Below the pieces are notes generated by a model, which saw nothing but the letters and a program-made list of their open reading frames with translations, had not been told where the DNA came from and searched no databases. Positions 1-11,180 of a stretch of 64,000 bases of DNA are shown piece after piece. The stretch comes from Punica granatum. Taxonomy: Eukaryota; Streptophyta; Magnoliopsida; Myrtales; Lythraceae. Both the position numbers and the translations under genes were made by a program. The DNA is taken from contig NC_045127.1 in assembly GCF_007655135.1 (NCBI RefSeq), forward strand, positions 6,519,001 through 6,583,000, in the 5' to 3' direction. Every line of letters begins with the position of its first letter. Position 1 is the stretch's first letter.

Positions 1-689
1 GGAAACCGTCATTTATGCTTACGGCAGATATTTCTGTATTCATCTGCCCCATCTAATCTGGTCTGCTGTTCTTTCGAAGCAGATCGAGATGTAGTTCTTA
101 GGCAGCTTCTGTGGGGTCGCAATTCTGTCACTGCTCATGTTAACATAAGTGATTATTCTTCTTTGGAGCAAAGCCTTTAGTTGATCTTGTTAATCCTGCA
201 TCGAGGTCGGTTTCCTAACCCATCTAATCCGGTCATTTCACTGATTTCAAGTCGACACGAATCTTCTTCCATCTACAAAAAATGGAGGCCCCTTCTCACT
301 TTAATGTCAATCAGCCTGTCTGTGTCGGCAAAGACTGACGTAGTCATCGTGGACCTTTCAACACGGAACGTATGTAAGTTAGCTAGAAACATCTACAGAA
401 AGATTTTGCAGTGACTGATTGTCATAATTGTTTCTCTTCGTAATGGCTTTATCAGAAATCTGTTTTTACTAGGAATGATGAGGAAATCCACATAAAAGGG
501 AAAACTGAAAAAAAAAAGAAAAAAAAACAGAGAGAGAGTAATGGAGAGGAGGAAGATGCTCATTGACTTGGAATGGTCAGTCAACTTCACTTCAGGACAA
601 CGTTTCCCCAGCCTTATTAAAGCAATGGTCTCTTTCCTCCGGAAACTCGAACCATCCTCTAGTTTCCTTTGATAATATTGCACTCAGTA
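1..689. other. Upstream region without a supported gene
   Basis: No coding sequence could be supported here. No leucine-rich repeats are visible upstream of the kinase gene that follows, although that family normally has a long LRR ectodomain. A TAG stop at 660-662 lies in frame with the kinase start, so the kinase reading frame cannot extend continuously leftward. A purine-rich stretch with A-runs lies at about 508-545. Confidence 0.5.
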
Positions 690-1976
690 ATGACACCTAA
701 TTCTCTAGTGTTGGTAACGACATTTATATTTCCGATTGTAGTCGGGCTGCTCTTTCTTTTGTATTTGGCTTGGGATAATTTTGTTCTTATTATTATAGAG
801 GGGCTGCTACTTCTTTTGTATGTGGCTTTTGGGATTTTGTATTGGCTCAACTACAGGAAAGGCAACAAAGAGGGTACCGTGCTGACAAGCAATGAATTTT
901 TGTTGGCAATATGGAGCTATGACGGGAGAATTGCATACCAGAAGATTATAGCTGCGGTCGAGGACTTCGACAGCAAGTACTGCATCAGCGCCGGGGCATA
1001 TGCGAGCGTCTACAAGGCGGAACTGGCAACGGACCGTGTTTTCGCCGTGAAGAAACTTCATGCAGTACTTGACGATGAGAGTGAGACAGCTATTCACAAG
1101 GCGTTCGAGAGCGAGATCCGCGCTCTCACGGAGGTGAGGCACCGTAACATCGTGAATTTCTGTGGGTACTGCTCGACCCCGAGGCACTCTTTCCTGGTAT
1201 ACGAGTTCCTGGGATCAGGTAGCCTGCAGGGCTTACTGATTGATGATGATGATGCGGCGGGTTTCGGGTGGCTCGAGCGGGTGAACATTGTGAAGGGCAT
1301 TGCAAACGCTTTGTGCTACCTGCACCATGAGTGCTCCCCTCCGATACTTCACCGAGATGTGTCAAGCAAAAATGTGCTGCTGGATGACGAGTACGAAGCC
1401 CGCGTGTCGGACTTTGGCACTGCCAGGTTTCTGAAACCCGATTCGTTAAACTGGACTACATTCGTAGGGACATGTGGATACGCCGCTCCAGGTAGGTTCG
1501 ATCTACTTTAGTCCTCTTTTCTTCACTCTGCTAGAAAAATGGAAAGTCTGTGTTATGCGACCTGTTTTGTAATTGCTCTTGTACATCCAGAGCTTGCATA
1601 CACCATGATCGTGAACGAGAAGTGTGACGTCTATAGTTTTGGAGTTGTGACTCTAGAGACAATCATGGGAAGGCACCCGACGGATCTCATCTCATCCATC
1701 TCCTTCAGTCCGGCTGCATCATCATCAACTGATCACCTTACGCTGAAAGATGTCTTAGATCCGCGAATTCCATTCCCAAGAAATGAAGCCGCATTTGAAG
1801 TTATCTACACTGTACAGGTAGCATTCTCGTGCTTGAGCTACAGACCAGAGTTCCGGCCTACCATGAAACAAATAGCTCGAGGCCTATCCAATCAAAGATC
1901 ACACCTACCTGATCCACCGAATGTGATGGAACTCGGAGAACTGATGGATTTGACATTTGGAAGCTTGCGTCCCTAA
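690..1976 (+). CDS. LRR-receptor-like kinase relative lacking the LRR ectodomain
   Basis: Two exons, 690-1491 and 1591-1976, give 395 aa. The N-terminus has two adjacent hydrophobic segments (about residues 5-28 and 30-55), then a Ser/Thr kinase domain most like the intracellular part of plant LRR receptor kinases of the MIK2-like class. Visible motifs are the ATP lysine in FAVKKLH, the catalytic [11 protein letters not shown], the DFGTARFL metal-binding loop, and GTCGYAAPE rebuilt across the intron, where the split codon G|AG gives the APE glutamate. The glycine loop is degraded: [12 protein letters not shown] replaces the usual GxGxxG form, losing the first and third glycines. The start is the first ATG after the in-frame TAG at 660. 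No signal peptide or LRRs are present, against several hundred ectodomain residues in the family. It may be a truncated, possibly decaying receptor kinase, or a membrane-anchored cytoplasmic kinase. The intron also removes the last part of the activation segment from any single open frame. Confidence 0.72.
744..857 (+). repeat. 57-bp in-frame tandem duplication in the membrane-segment coding region
   Basis: The blocks beginning at 744 and 801 both start GGGCTGCT and share a C/T-rich leucine-coding core followed by TGGCTT and GGGA. The offset is exactly 57 bp, or 19 codons, so the protein contains two successive GLLxLLYxA hydrophobic blocks. Confidence 0.7.
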
Positions 1977-2142
1977 AATTTCGAACTACGTTTGGAACTG
2001 CAGTCTCGGTCTGATTTCGTTGAAATCTTAATTTTCTTCTTTCACATATTTCATGGACTACATTCTATCATAATATGGAAGCATCCTTATCGATTGAAAT
2101 GGTGTCATTCGTCCGCTAAGATCACATTTATGCTTTGTAGGC

Positions 2143-2498
2143 TTCATTTTGCAGAACATTTTTTTTTCGCTAAATAAATGGTGGGCAGTAGTGATTTTTT
2201 CGCTAAATAAATGGTAGGCAGTAGTGATGGCAACCTTGCCGCTCCCTGCTATACAATGTTCGGGCTCTCGTGTTCAATCGCGAACATATTAGACGAACTG
2301 ACGCTGGCCCCATCAGCGTAACACCACCAAGGGCCTAGTATAGTTCACAGAAGCCGGAGATGACCACAGGTCCAAGCCAAAGAGCCCCGTCCTAACATAT
2401 ATCCCTCGGGGGATTTGAACTCGAGACCTAGGGTTTCCAAACCACATGGAAGTGAGCTTGGAACCCATCACCCCAGATGGTTTCATTTTGCAGAACAT
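2143..2498 (-). mobile_element. tRNA-derived SINE with 17-bp target-site duplication
   Basis: A perfect 17-bp direct repeat, TTCATTTTGCAGAACAT, lies at 2143-2159 and 2482-2498 and flanks a 322-bp insert. Read on the minus strand, the insert contains a pol III B-box-like stretch (CGAGTTCAAATCCC, complement near 2413-2426) and finishes in a poly-A run, seen on the plus strand as T's directly after the left repeat. Long identical flanks, a box B and an A-tail are the signature of a short interspersed element mobilised by LINE machinery. The tail end holds a tandem duplication of a segment ending AAATAAATGGTRGGCAGTAGTGAT at about 2163-2228. Confidence 0.8.
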
Positions 2499-2870
2499 AA
2501 ATATTTATACAAGGTCGACACATTACATATGTAAGAAATTCGAAAACTATGGAGGATCCTGTTGCACATTTTTTGGTGTCATTGGGGACTCAATCTTGAA
2601 AAACAACAAACGGAGGTTTAGGGTAAAAATGAAAATGCAGTGAAAGATTGAGGACCGATTCGAGAATTAGTCCTTTTCGGTTATAACAGCCAGAGTTAAC
2701 GCCGTTAGGATTTTTCGTTGGAAAAATCATACACGCTTCACGGACCATCGGATTAGACCTCGGATCAAATCAAATCATTGAGCCCCCGTACGGCTAGGAT
2801 GTTCGAAGGTCAACGTCCGTTTACTCGTACAGCGGCGCCGTCTAGTCTTACGTGAGCCGGAGCAGCTTAC
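2499..2870. other. Intergenic stretch and RPS6 upstream region
   Basis: No gene is supported. The right part is the promoter region of the downstream ribosomal protein gene. Confidence 0.5.
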
Positions 2871-2875
2871 CTTGG

Positions 2876-2884
2876 AAACCCTAA
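2876..2884 (+). promoter_or_regulatory. Telo-box (AAACCCTAA) in the RPS6 promoter/leader
   Basis: The exact AAACCCTAA motif lies about 95 bp upstream of the RPS6 start codon and is followed by a pyrimidine-rich CT tract (about 2895-2945). Telo-boxes near the transcription start and pyrimidine leaders are known features of plant translation-apparatus genes and are linked to expression in growing cells. Its function at this site is inferred. Confidence 0.6.
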
Positions 2885-2979
2885 GCAGGAAAGGCGCCGG
2901 CTCTCTTTCCTTCTCTCTCTCGCTCTTCCCGGTGTCTTCTCCTCCGCCTCTGCTCCCCCACTGTCCGCTCTGAGCAGCA

Positions 2980-4759
2980 ATGAAGGTGTGAGCATCGGGA
3001 ACTGTGTTGTTCCCAACGTATATAAGTTATCTCCATGACTGGATTCTGACACCGTGCCTGCTTGTTTTGCAGTTCAATATCGCGAACCCGACCACCGGGT
3101 GCCAGAAGAAGCTCGAAATCGACGATGACCAGAAACTGTGAGTTTCCATTGATATAGTTGTTCTTGTCCTTGTGCTTTTTAACAGTTTTATCCATCTTCG
3201 AGGTCAGTCGAGATGAATTGGATCTAGATTTGTGTGCAATGCTGCAGCTGAATTGGATGGCATCTCTTTCAATTTGGATGAAGTTTTCTAGGTTTGTGTT
3301 TTGGCGGTTGCGGGAGCTGTTTGATTGGAGGCTTCTTCATGCATAGTAATAGTACTAGGAGATAGATTCTTCTCCGACATGTATCTTGTCCTTGCCTGGT
3401 TTTATAACCTGATATGGTATGTAGGCTTACTTAATAAAGCAATTAATATACTTATTTTCTAGTCTAGTTTTCCAAAAGGTTGCTTTCTTGAATGCAGCAT
3501 GTATTAGTAGAATTGGGTATGAGACTCTGGACATGCTCCTAGCTCAATCCTAGTATGGTTGAAAAGTTCCATGAGCACAAAATGAGTCTGCCTGGCGCTA
3601 ATCGAAGGAAAGCTTGTTTCATGTACTCGCATGATGCTTCTGAGTCGTGAAATAATCATTGGCTTCTCACCCTCAAAGTTAAAGAATTCATGGATGCATA
3701 TTAGCATTGTAGATTGATGGATGTTTTTTTTTGTTCGTTAGTGAGAAATTAACGAGCCCTAAAACAATCGCTTGCTGTTGTGCAGGCGGGCCTTTTTTGA
3801 CAAGAGGATCTCACAGGAGGTCAGCGGCGATGCTCTTGGAGAGGTAATTCTACGTGCTCTCCATACTGTTGTCTTGTAGTGTTTGTGTGCATTTACCATT
3901 TCTCACGTGATCACACTAATTTTTTGTCAGGAATTTAAGGGTTACGTTTTCAAGATAATGGGGGGCTGCGACAAGCAAGGGTTCCCGATGAAGCAGGGAG
4001 TCCTGACCCCTGGCCGTGTCCGTCTCTTGCTTCACAGGGGTCTGTATAGTTTTCTTCGGCATTTTTTCCTGCTAAGTTTCATTCTAAAGATTTCAGTTAG
4101 TGTACATGATTTGCCGGAGGTCCTTTTCAGTATGATTATTGACAAGATGCATCCATTCTACCGCTGTATCAGGGACTCCTTGCTTCCGTGGATATGGAAG
4201 GCGCAATGGAGAGCGTAGGAGGAAGTCGGTACGTGGGTGCATTGTGAGCCAGGACCTTTCAGTTCTGAACTTGATTATTGTCAAGAAGGGCGAGAATGAT
4301 CTTCCTGGCCTTACCGATATTGAAAAGCCAAGGATGCGTGGCCCCAAGAGAGCTTCAAAGATCCGTAAACTCTTCAACCTCACAAAGGAGGATGATGTCC
4401 GGAAGTACGTTAACACCTACAGGAGAACCTTCACCACAAAATCTGGTAGGTCTCCTCTCCTTGGACTGACGAGCGTAAGTTTTATGAGCCAAGTCTTATC
4501 CTACATGTGGATTTTTGCAGGCAAGAATGTGAGCAAAGCACCCAAGATTCAGAGGCTGGTCACTCCCTTGACCCTGCAGAGGAAGCGAGCAAGGATTGCT
4601 GACAAGAAGAAGAGGATCGCAAAGGCCAAGGCTGAGGCAGCAGACTACCAGAAGCTGCTCGCCACTCGGTTGAAGGAGCAGAGGGAACGCCGCAGCGAGA
4701 GCTTGGCAAAGAAGAGGTCCCGCCTTTCTGCTGCCTCCAAGCCGTCCATCGCAGCCTAA
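2980..4759 (+). CDS. RPS6: 40S ribosomal protein S6 (eS6)
   Basis: Six exons (2980-2985, 3073-3137, 3786-3843, 3931-4039, 4173-4445, 4521-4759) sum to 750 nt, giving 249 aa, the usual plant eS6 length. The first exon is only six bases, ATG AAG; the second resumes with [16 protein letters not shown]. Other recognisable blocks are [16 protein letters not shown], the basic [15 protein letters not shown] and [20 protein letters not shown]. The C-terminal tail is a Lys/Arg/Ser-rich helix (about residues 185-249, containing [14 protein letters not shown]), the region phosphorylated downstream of TOR and S6 kinase in eS6 proteins. The protein is a small-subunit component that binds rRNA. All splice sites are GT-AG and all phases close, so this looks like a functional copy. 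The promoter carries a telo-box. Confidence 0.95.
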
Positions 4760-5507
4760 GGCTGCTTGCCCCCTGGTTTTGTCCATATTATCGACATTTC
4801 GTTGTAAGATCAGTTTTGCTTTGGATTAGAATTCTTGGTATTCATTTTTCCGCTACAAATTTTAGCTCCGCTATTGTAGAATGTGGTTTCTCCATGATTT
4901 ATGACTTGAGCTTATTAGTGACTTGGTTAATTCTCCGCCTCTTCATTGATTGCTCTACCCGATGTTCTGCACAATTGCGGTCATTGTTGAAGCAAATGTT
5001 AATCGGACATTTCTCCAAGTTGCGAAATCATAAATAATTGACAAAACGCTTTAAAAAAAATGAAAAATGGCGGATCAAAGTTATGAGCGGAATGGGCTGG
5101 GGCGTGGTCGAATTTTGGGCCAAGCCTCGAATGATATTAGTCAAAGCCCAAGTACGGCCCCTGAAGTTCAAAAAATGAGGGGGTGGGCCAGTCAAAAGCA
5201 CTAGAGGGAAGGAGGGCCCCACAAAGCTGCCCGCTGCCCGTTCTCCGTGCCTCGCCCTACAGGCCGTCCCTTGCCTTTTTCTGCTTCCATCCTCGTGTAT
5301 GACAGCTGCCCATTGTACCCGTCAATCTTCTCTCTCTTCTCTCTATCTCTCTCTCCAAAAACAGATCCAACGGATGAGATTGCATCTTCCAAATCAGTCG
5401 CACGCAATCATCGCCCTTTCCTCCACCACTCCCCCCCGACCTCCCCATTTTTAACCCATCAGACCTTCCATTCGCAAAAGTCTCTCCTCTCCTCTCCTCT
5501 CCTCTTC

Positions 5508-5546
<39 letters not shown>

Positions 5547-5610
5547 CGTGAATTATAAAGCGAAGTCCGAAGCTCGGATCGCATCTTCTTTCTCCTCCTC
5601 GACCGAGACA
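4760..5610. other. RPS6 3' flank and 14-3-3 promoter/leader
   Basis: This segment holds the RPS6 3'UTR, a short intergenic region and the upstream region of the 14-3-3 gene. No separate gene is supported. The last 150 bases are CT-rich and include the (TC)n tract listed separately. Confidence 0.6.
5511..5543 (+). repeat. (TC)n microsatellite in the 14-3-3 leader
   Basis: An uninterrupted TC dinucleotide run of about 33 bases sits roughly 70 bp before the start codon, within a wider CT-rich leader from about 5485. It is likely in the 5'UTR and likely length-polymorphic. Confidence 0.85.
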
Positions 5611-7014
<1,404 letters not shown>

Positions 7015-9604
7015 GGTCTTCTCCACTGCTAAGTTATAATGTCAATCGATCTCCTCCTCTATATGTTTTTAAACGGAGAAGGTGCTTGCTATTGATTTCT
7101 CTTTCTCAATCTGCTATCTGTCTGAGTCCTAGGCATGAACTGTTGTCTCTGTACCTGAACTCCCTGGGGGTTTCTTTTTTAGCTCTATGTTATCAAATGG
7201 ATGTGCTTTCTGATTACCTTAACTCTGCTGTTCCATCGGCCGTGAATGCCTTAATTTTATAATCACTTCAGCTCGTTTTATCCTCCGTTTCGGAACCTGA
7301 GATATACATATACTTTCTTGCCCTCTGGTAGGTAGAAATGGAATAGACAGTAAGGTTAGGCTTAGCGTTGCACTGTGCATTGTCCCTTGGTCAGAGCCTG
7401 TTGACGACCTTGGTCAGACAGATTTTATCGTCTTTGATAAGCATCTCTCTCTGTTCGGGTCACCCATCGGGTTTGTTGAGAGTCTCTGATTCTAGTAGAA
7501 AATAAATTGTGGGTGGCGATGCGATGGTTTGGTGGGAAAGATGAGAAAAAATGCTTTCTAAGCTTTTACTTTGTGTGGCCTTTCGGAGATATTAAGAGGG
7601 CATTTGGTGACATTCCTACTAAGGTGGGAATTCACATTTCACATTTTCACTCCTTTCATGATAATCTACATTACCATTTGAATGGAAATGTGAGAGTGGA
7701 AATGGAAGTTATCACGTTCAAACCAAACATGAGAATCACGAGGGCTCTGTAAAATTTAGATCAATTTTTTGGGGAATTGACGTGGATTCTTCCGTACGAA
7801 GAAATGGAGATGCCGAGGAAATTTAAGGGGCCGTTTGGATTCAGAATTAAAGTTATTTTGATTTTGATTTTGATTTTGATTGTGGAAAATGACAAATGAG
7901 ATATAGTTATAAATTTGACTTGGGAAACGTGTATTTTTGTTGTGTAGTGTGTTGAGTTAAAGTTAAAATTAAAGTTAAATTCTTTGAAAACAAACGGGCT
8001 GTAAATCATCTTTAATTACTGTCTTTGAAGAGACATCTCAACTGGTTTGGGGTGTAAAGGTCACTCTACATCTTTCACCTACCTTTCTGTTCTGATTGGT
8101 CGACCGACCAGTGGGAAACATCGTCCATTGTCGCCACTCATCCACGATGTAACATGGGCTCCATCGGTAAGAGCAGTAGGTCGTTTCTTTCTTCACCCCC
8201 TAGAAGCCCAAGTGATTATTAGCTACCATAAACTTGCCATGCAACTTATATGCCTTGACAAATTAAATATTGTTACATTACTTATGCATCACACTCGAAG
8301 TATGTCGGTGTTGGTTAATCTAATTTACTACGGAGCTTGGTTAATAAGAGTCTCTTATTTGGCCTTCAAATGTTTCGAGCTATTTTTGATGACATGACGG
8401 TATTCCTTCATGTCCTGTGATTGCGCTCGATCTTATTCGTATCTTCATAGCACTATAAGTGGCACGTATGCATTGGTTGATTCTTATCTAGGCACATTGT
8501 TTATTTCAAACCAAGCCGTCCATGTTGAGTGGGGTTTGTGATATCATTATATATCAATATCATCTTATCCTCCTGTCATCTGACCGAAGTGCGGCTTCCC
8601 TTCCCCGTTATTGATTATCAAATTCTCCGCCGTTCTTTTGACCTCATCCGCAGCAATATGTAATCATATACAGATCCCATATGATTAAGTTATTAAACCA
8701 GAAATGCATCCCCGTTGTTGGATGCTGGATCCCGTGATGCACTGCGATCACTCAATAACGACATATATATTGATGACCTTGTGCCGCGGAAAAATCGTAA
8801 TGCTCGATTGTCGATTAGTTCTTGGCGAGGTCGGATGAGGCCATATATCAGTTTTACATCAACCTAATTTAATCATATAATCCTCAGTGTTTCGGAATGA
8901 ACCGTACTCATAACGGCCTAAGAACAAGAAATGATGGGAGCTGGTCAAACTAAGAATGGAATGATGTGCAGTCAAAAGAACCAAGACAATGACTGCAATA
9001 GTAATTGGACTTTGTGAGGGCACCTCAAAAACATATGAAGCCACCCAAACAGGTCTGGTCCATTCCATGGCCCAACACATCATGTCGTATCATATCATCT
9101 CCCCCTCGATCATGAAGGTTCATTGATGTTTTCATCGAAAAACCTGGAACCCTGGCTCGATCATAAAGACGATAAGATATCTCGTGCATCCCGTTCCATA
9201 CGACTTTTAACACGGCGAAGAATAGACATTTAAGTTATACAATAGCTACCGATGACAACAATTTGCAAACATATAACATGCCCACTGAGCCAACCTTTGT
9301 CTCCTATTAATGATGTTTTTGCCCTAAAATGCTAAAAACAGGAAGAGAATTGAAAGTATCAAAAGTAGCAGAAAATGCTGAGAACTTTTCTGACGACAAA
9401 TTTACAAAATCTAAATCTAAGCATAGATCCTAAAGCTGAATCTTAATATAACGACTTTGCTTCGTTCTTCTAAATGTACAGCATAAACCCAGCGCGGAAA
9501 ACGACACCGTTTCATCGATCGAAAACATCCGCTCGCCTGAAGAAGGAAGAGTTTGGTCCCGCTTCCTCTCGCGTCTGCAGTCCCATTCCTTCATGGCTCT
9601 GACC
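7015..9604. other. Intergenic region with one Tourist-like MITE; VQ gene 3' flank
   Basis: The 14-3-3 3'UTR occupies the first few hundred bases. A MITE at 7827-8001 is listed separately. Between 8002 and about 9350 I see no credible gene, only short frames without family similarity. The last 250 bases are probably the 3'UTR of the minus-strand VQ gene. Confidence 0.5.
7827..8001. mobile_element. Tourist-like MITE, family A, copy 1
   Basis: A 175-bp element flanked by TAA (7824-7826 and 8002-8004), with ends GGGGCCGTTTGG and CAAACGGGCTG as imperfect inverted repeats. The inside has a GATTTT(GATTTT)n run, then GTGGAAAATGACAAATGAGAT and TTTTTGTTGTGTAGTGTG. Related copies occur at 23030-23211 and 35736-35968. 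A 3-bp TAA/TTA duplication with terminal inverted repeats points to PIF/Harbinger-mobilised MITEs. Confidence 0.75.
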
Positions 9605-10555
9605 TCAGATGCCTCCTTTATATGTCGGGCTCGGTACCGGCACCGGCACCGGCACCGTTGGCGAGAGCGGGAACTGAGGGAACCCCAGCTGACCCGATGT
9701 CGGCAAAAAGAGCAGCCCCGGGGAGAGCAGCGGGTGAGGAGACCGCGGAGAGTTCAGGCATCCGAAGGGCAGCGGCGATAGCGGGAGCTGGAACGGCGGC
9801 GATGGCGGTGGTGCCGCGGATGCTGATGCCGGAGGAGGGACCGTGGCCGGGGGTGCCATGGGAGGGAATCCGGAGAACAGTAAGGGCCGTGACGAGTCAC
9901 CGGAGGCTGTGCTCTGGAGGTACCTCATGTAGGCTGACACCGGAGACTCCGCCGCCGCGTAAACGGCTGGCATCGGCGGGAGGGGGGACAGCGGCGCGAT
10001 CGGCCGCCCGATAGGGTTGAATTCGCTGGCCACGCCGCTGTTCGTGCTCGTGCCGGCAGCTAACGAAGTCGGAGCAGAGATTGGAATCTGATTGTTAGGG
10101 ATGGGATTCTGATTCTGGGGGAAGGAGGGAGCGGCGTTCAGCAGGGTAGAGGGGCGGACGCCGAGCTGCGCGAGGGGAGGGGGACGAATCCGCTGGAGGC
10201 GGGAGCTGGGGGGCTTTGGGGGCTGGATCGGCGGCGGGGAGGAGAGCCGCTCGTGGGCGGGGGAGCCGGTGAGCTTCTGGACCACCTCCCGGAAGTCGCT
10301 CTTGTTGATGTTGTAGACGGGCGGCTGCTGGAGGTTGCCCGGGTGGTGGTGGTGGTCGAGGACGGAACCGGGGTTGGAGTTCGGGTCGAGGGCGGATCGG
10401 GCGAAGGACGGGGGCTTGGAGATCTTGTGGGAGAGCTTGTTGAGGCTGAGGTGCTTCAGGTATGGGTTGTTGTTGTTGTTGTTGTTGTCCTTGCCGGAGC
10501 TGCCGGTGCTGGAGGTGGTGGAATCGGCGGTGGAGTGGCAGCTGCTCTTCTCCAT
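9605..10555 (-). CDS. VQ-motif protein, HAIKU1/VQ9-VQ14-like
   Basis: A single exon of 316 aa; VQ genes are commonly intronless. The VQ core FREVVQKLTG lies at about residues 88-97, preceded by PPVYNINKSD and followed by SPAHERLSSPP, the arrangement seen in HAIKU1 (VQ14) and VQ9-type proteins. The motif binds WRKY transcription factors in the nucleus; HAIKU1 controls endosperm growth and seed size in Arabidopsis. The N-terminus holds a Ser/Thr-rich stretch and an Asn run (about residues 24-30). The remaining two-thirds is Pro/Ser-rich low complexity, including PLSPLPP and PVPVPVPVPSP near the end. The ATG at 10555 follows a GAT/GGT microsatellite leader. Family membership is firm; the HAIKU1 assignment rests on the motif neighbourhood only. 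Confidence 0.88.
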   Translation of the reverse strand: MEKSSCHSTADSTTSSTGSSGKDNNNNNNNPYLKHLSLNKLSHKISKPPSFARSALDPNSNPGSVLDHHHHPGNLQQPPVYNINKSDFREVVQKLTGSPAHERLSSPPPIQPPKPPSSRLQRIRPPPLAQLGVRPSTLLNAAPSFPQNQNPIPNNQIPISAPTSLAAGTSTNSGVASEFNPIGRPIAPLSPLPPMPAVYAAAESPVSAYMRYLQSTASGDSSRPLLFSGFPPMAPPATVPPPASASAAPPPSPPFQLPLSPLPFGCLNSPRSPHPLLSPGLLFLPTSGQLGFPQFPLSPTVPVPVPVPSPTYKGGI

Positions 10556-10599
10556 CTCCTCTGTGGGTCTCTGACTGGTCAGTGGCTCTGGAAAGTAGA

Positions 10600-10662
10600 G
10601 ACGATGATGATGATGACGATGGTGGTGGTGATGGTGGTGGTGGTGATGGTGTGATGGTGGGT
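10600..10662 (+). repeat. GAT/GGT trinucleotide microsatellite
   Basis: An imperfect run of GATGATGATGAC followed by GGTGGT/GATGGT units lies 45-105 bp upstream of the VQ start codon, probably in its 5'UTR. A GA-rich run (AGAGAGAG) follows at about 10782-10820. Confidence 0.75.
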
Positions 10663-10854
10663 GGGGGTTCTCGTTCTCATCTCATCTTCATCTCAGGCAA
10701 CTGATCAAATGGGTCGCCATGAGATGGATGTCATACGACCTTCCATGGCAGTCCTGGCACTTACAACGATTAAAAGCTTTTAGAGAGAGAGAGAGGCGGT
10801 GGAGAGAGAGAGAGAGAGCGAGGAGAAAAATGGCAGAAAAGAACGAATATCATA

Positions 10855-11180
10855 GGTTTTGGTATAAAGTTAGGGGCAATTTAATTTGATTTTACAAGTT
10901 GAAAATAAAAGTAATTAAAAAATGTATGTGAGAGAATTTAAAAATGAAGATAAAAAATTAATGATTGTGTTACAAATTGAAAAAAAAGTGTTAAAATTAA
11001 GGAAAAATATTAAATAGTGGAAAAAATATAATATTAAAAAATTATTTATAATAATAAATAATTAAAAGTATGATATAAAATTAAAAAAAGAATAAAAAAA
11101 TAATTATTGTATTATTAAATTAAGTTAAGTGAGTTTAATTTTGTAAATAAATGAACCAATATGGATAATTAATACCCCGT
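10855..11180 (-). repeat. AT-rich MITE-like sequence, family B, reverse orientation
   Basis: A/T-rich sequence with runs of AAAAGTAATTAA, AAATTGAAGAAAAAG and TTAAATTAAGTT, ending near ACCCCGTTTGGTCCC. It reads like the reverse complement of the family B elements at 22719-23026 and 60520-60830. The edges are approximate. Confidence 0.4.

Noticed and set aside
9553..10014. Long open frames on the plus strand opposite the VQ gene
   Set aside because: They are composition-driven shadows of the GC-rich VQ coding strand, with Ala/Gly/Arg-rich low complexity and no family motif.
10253..10704. Val/Gly- and Cys-rich frames across the VQ start and GGT repeat
   Set aside because: They translate a microsatellite and the antisense of the VQ N-terminus.
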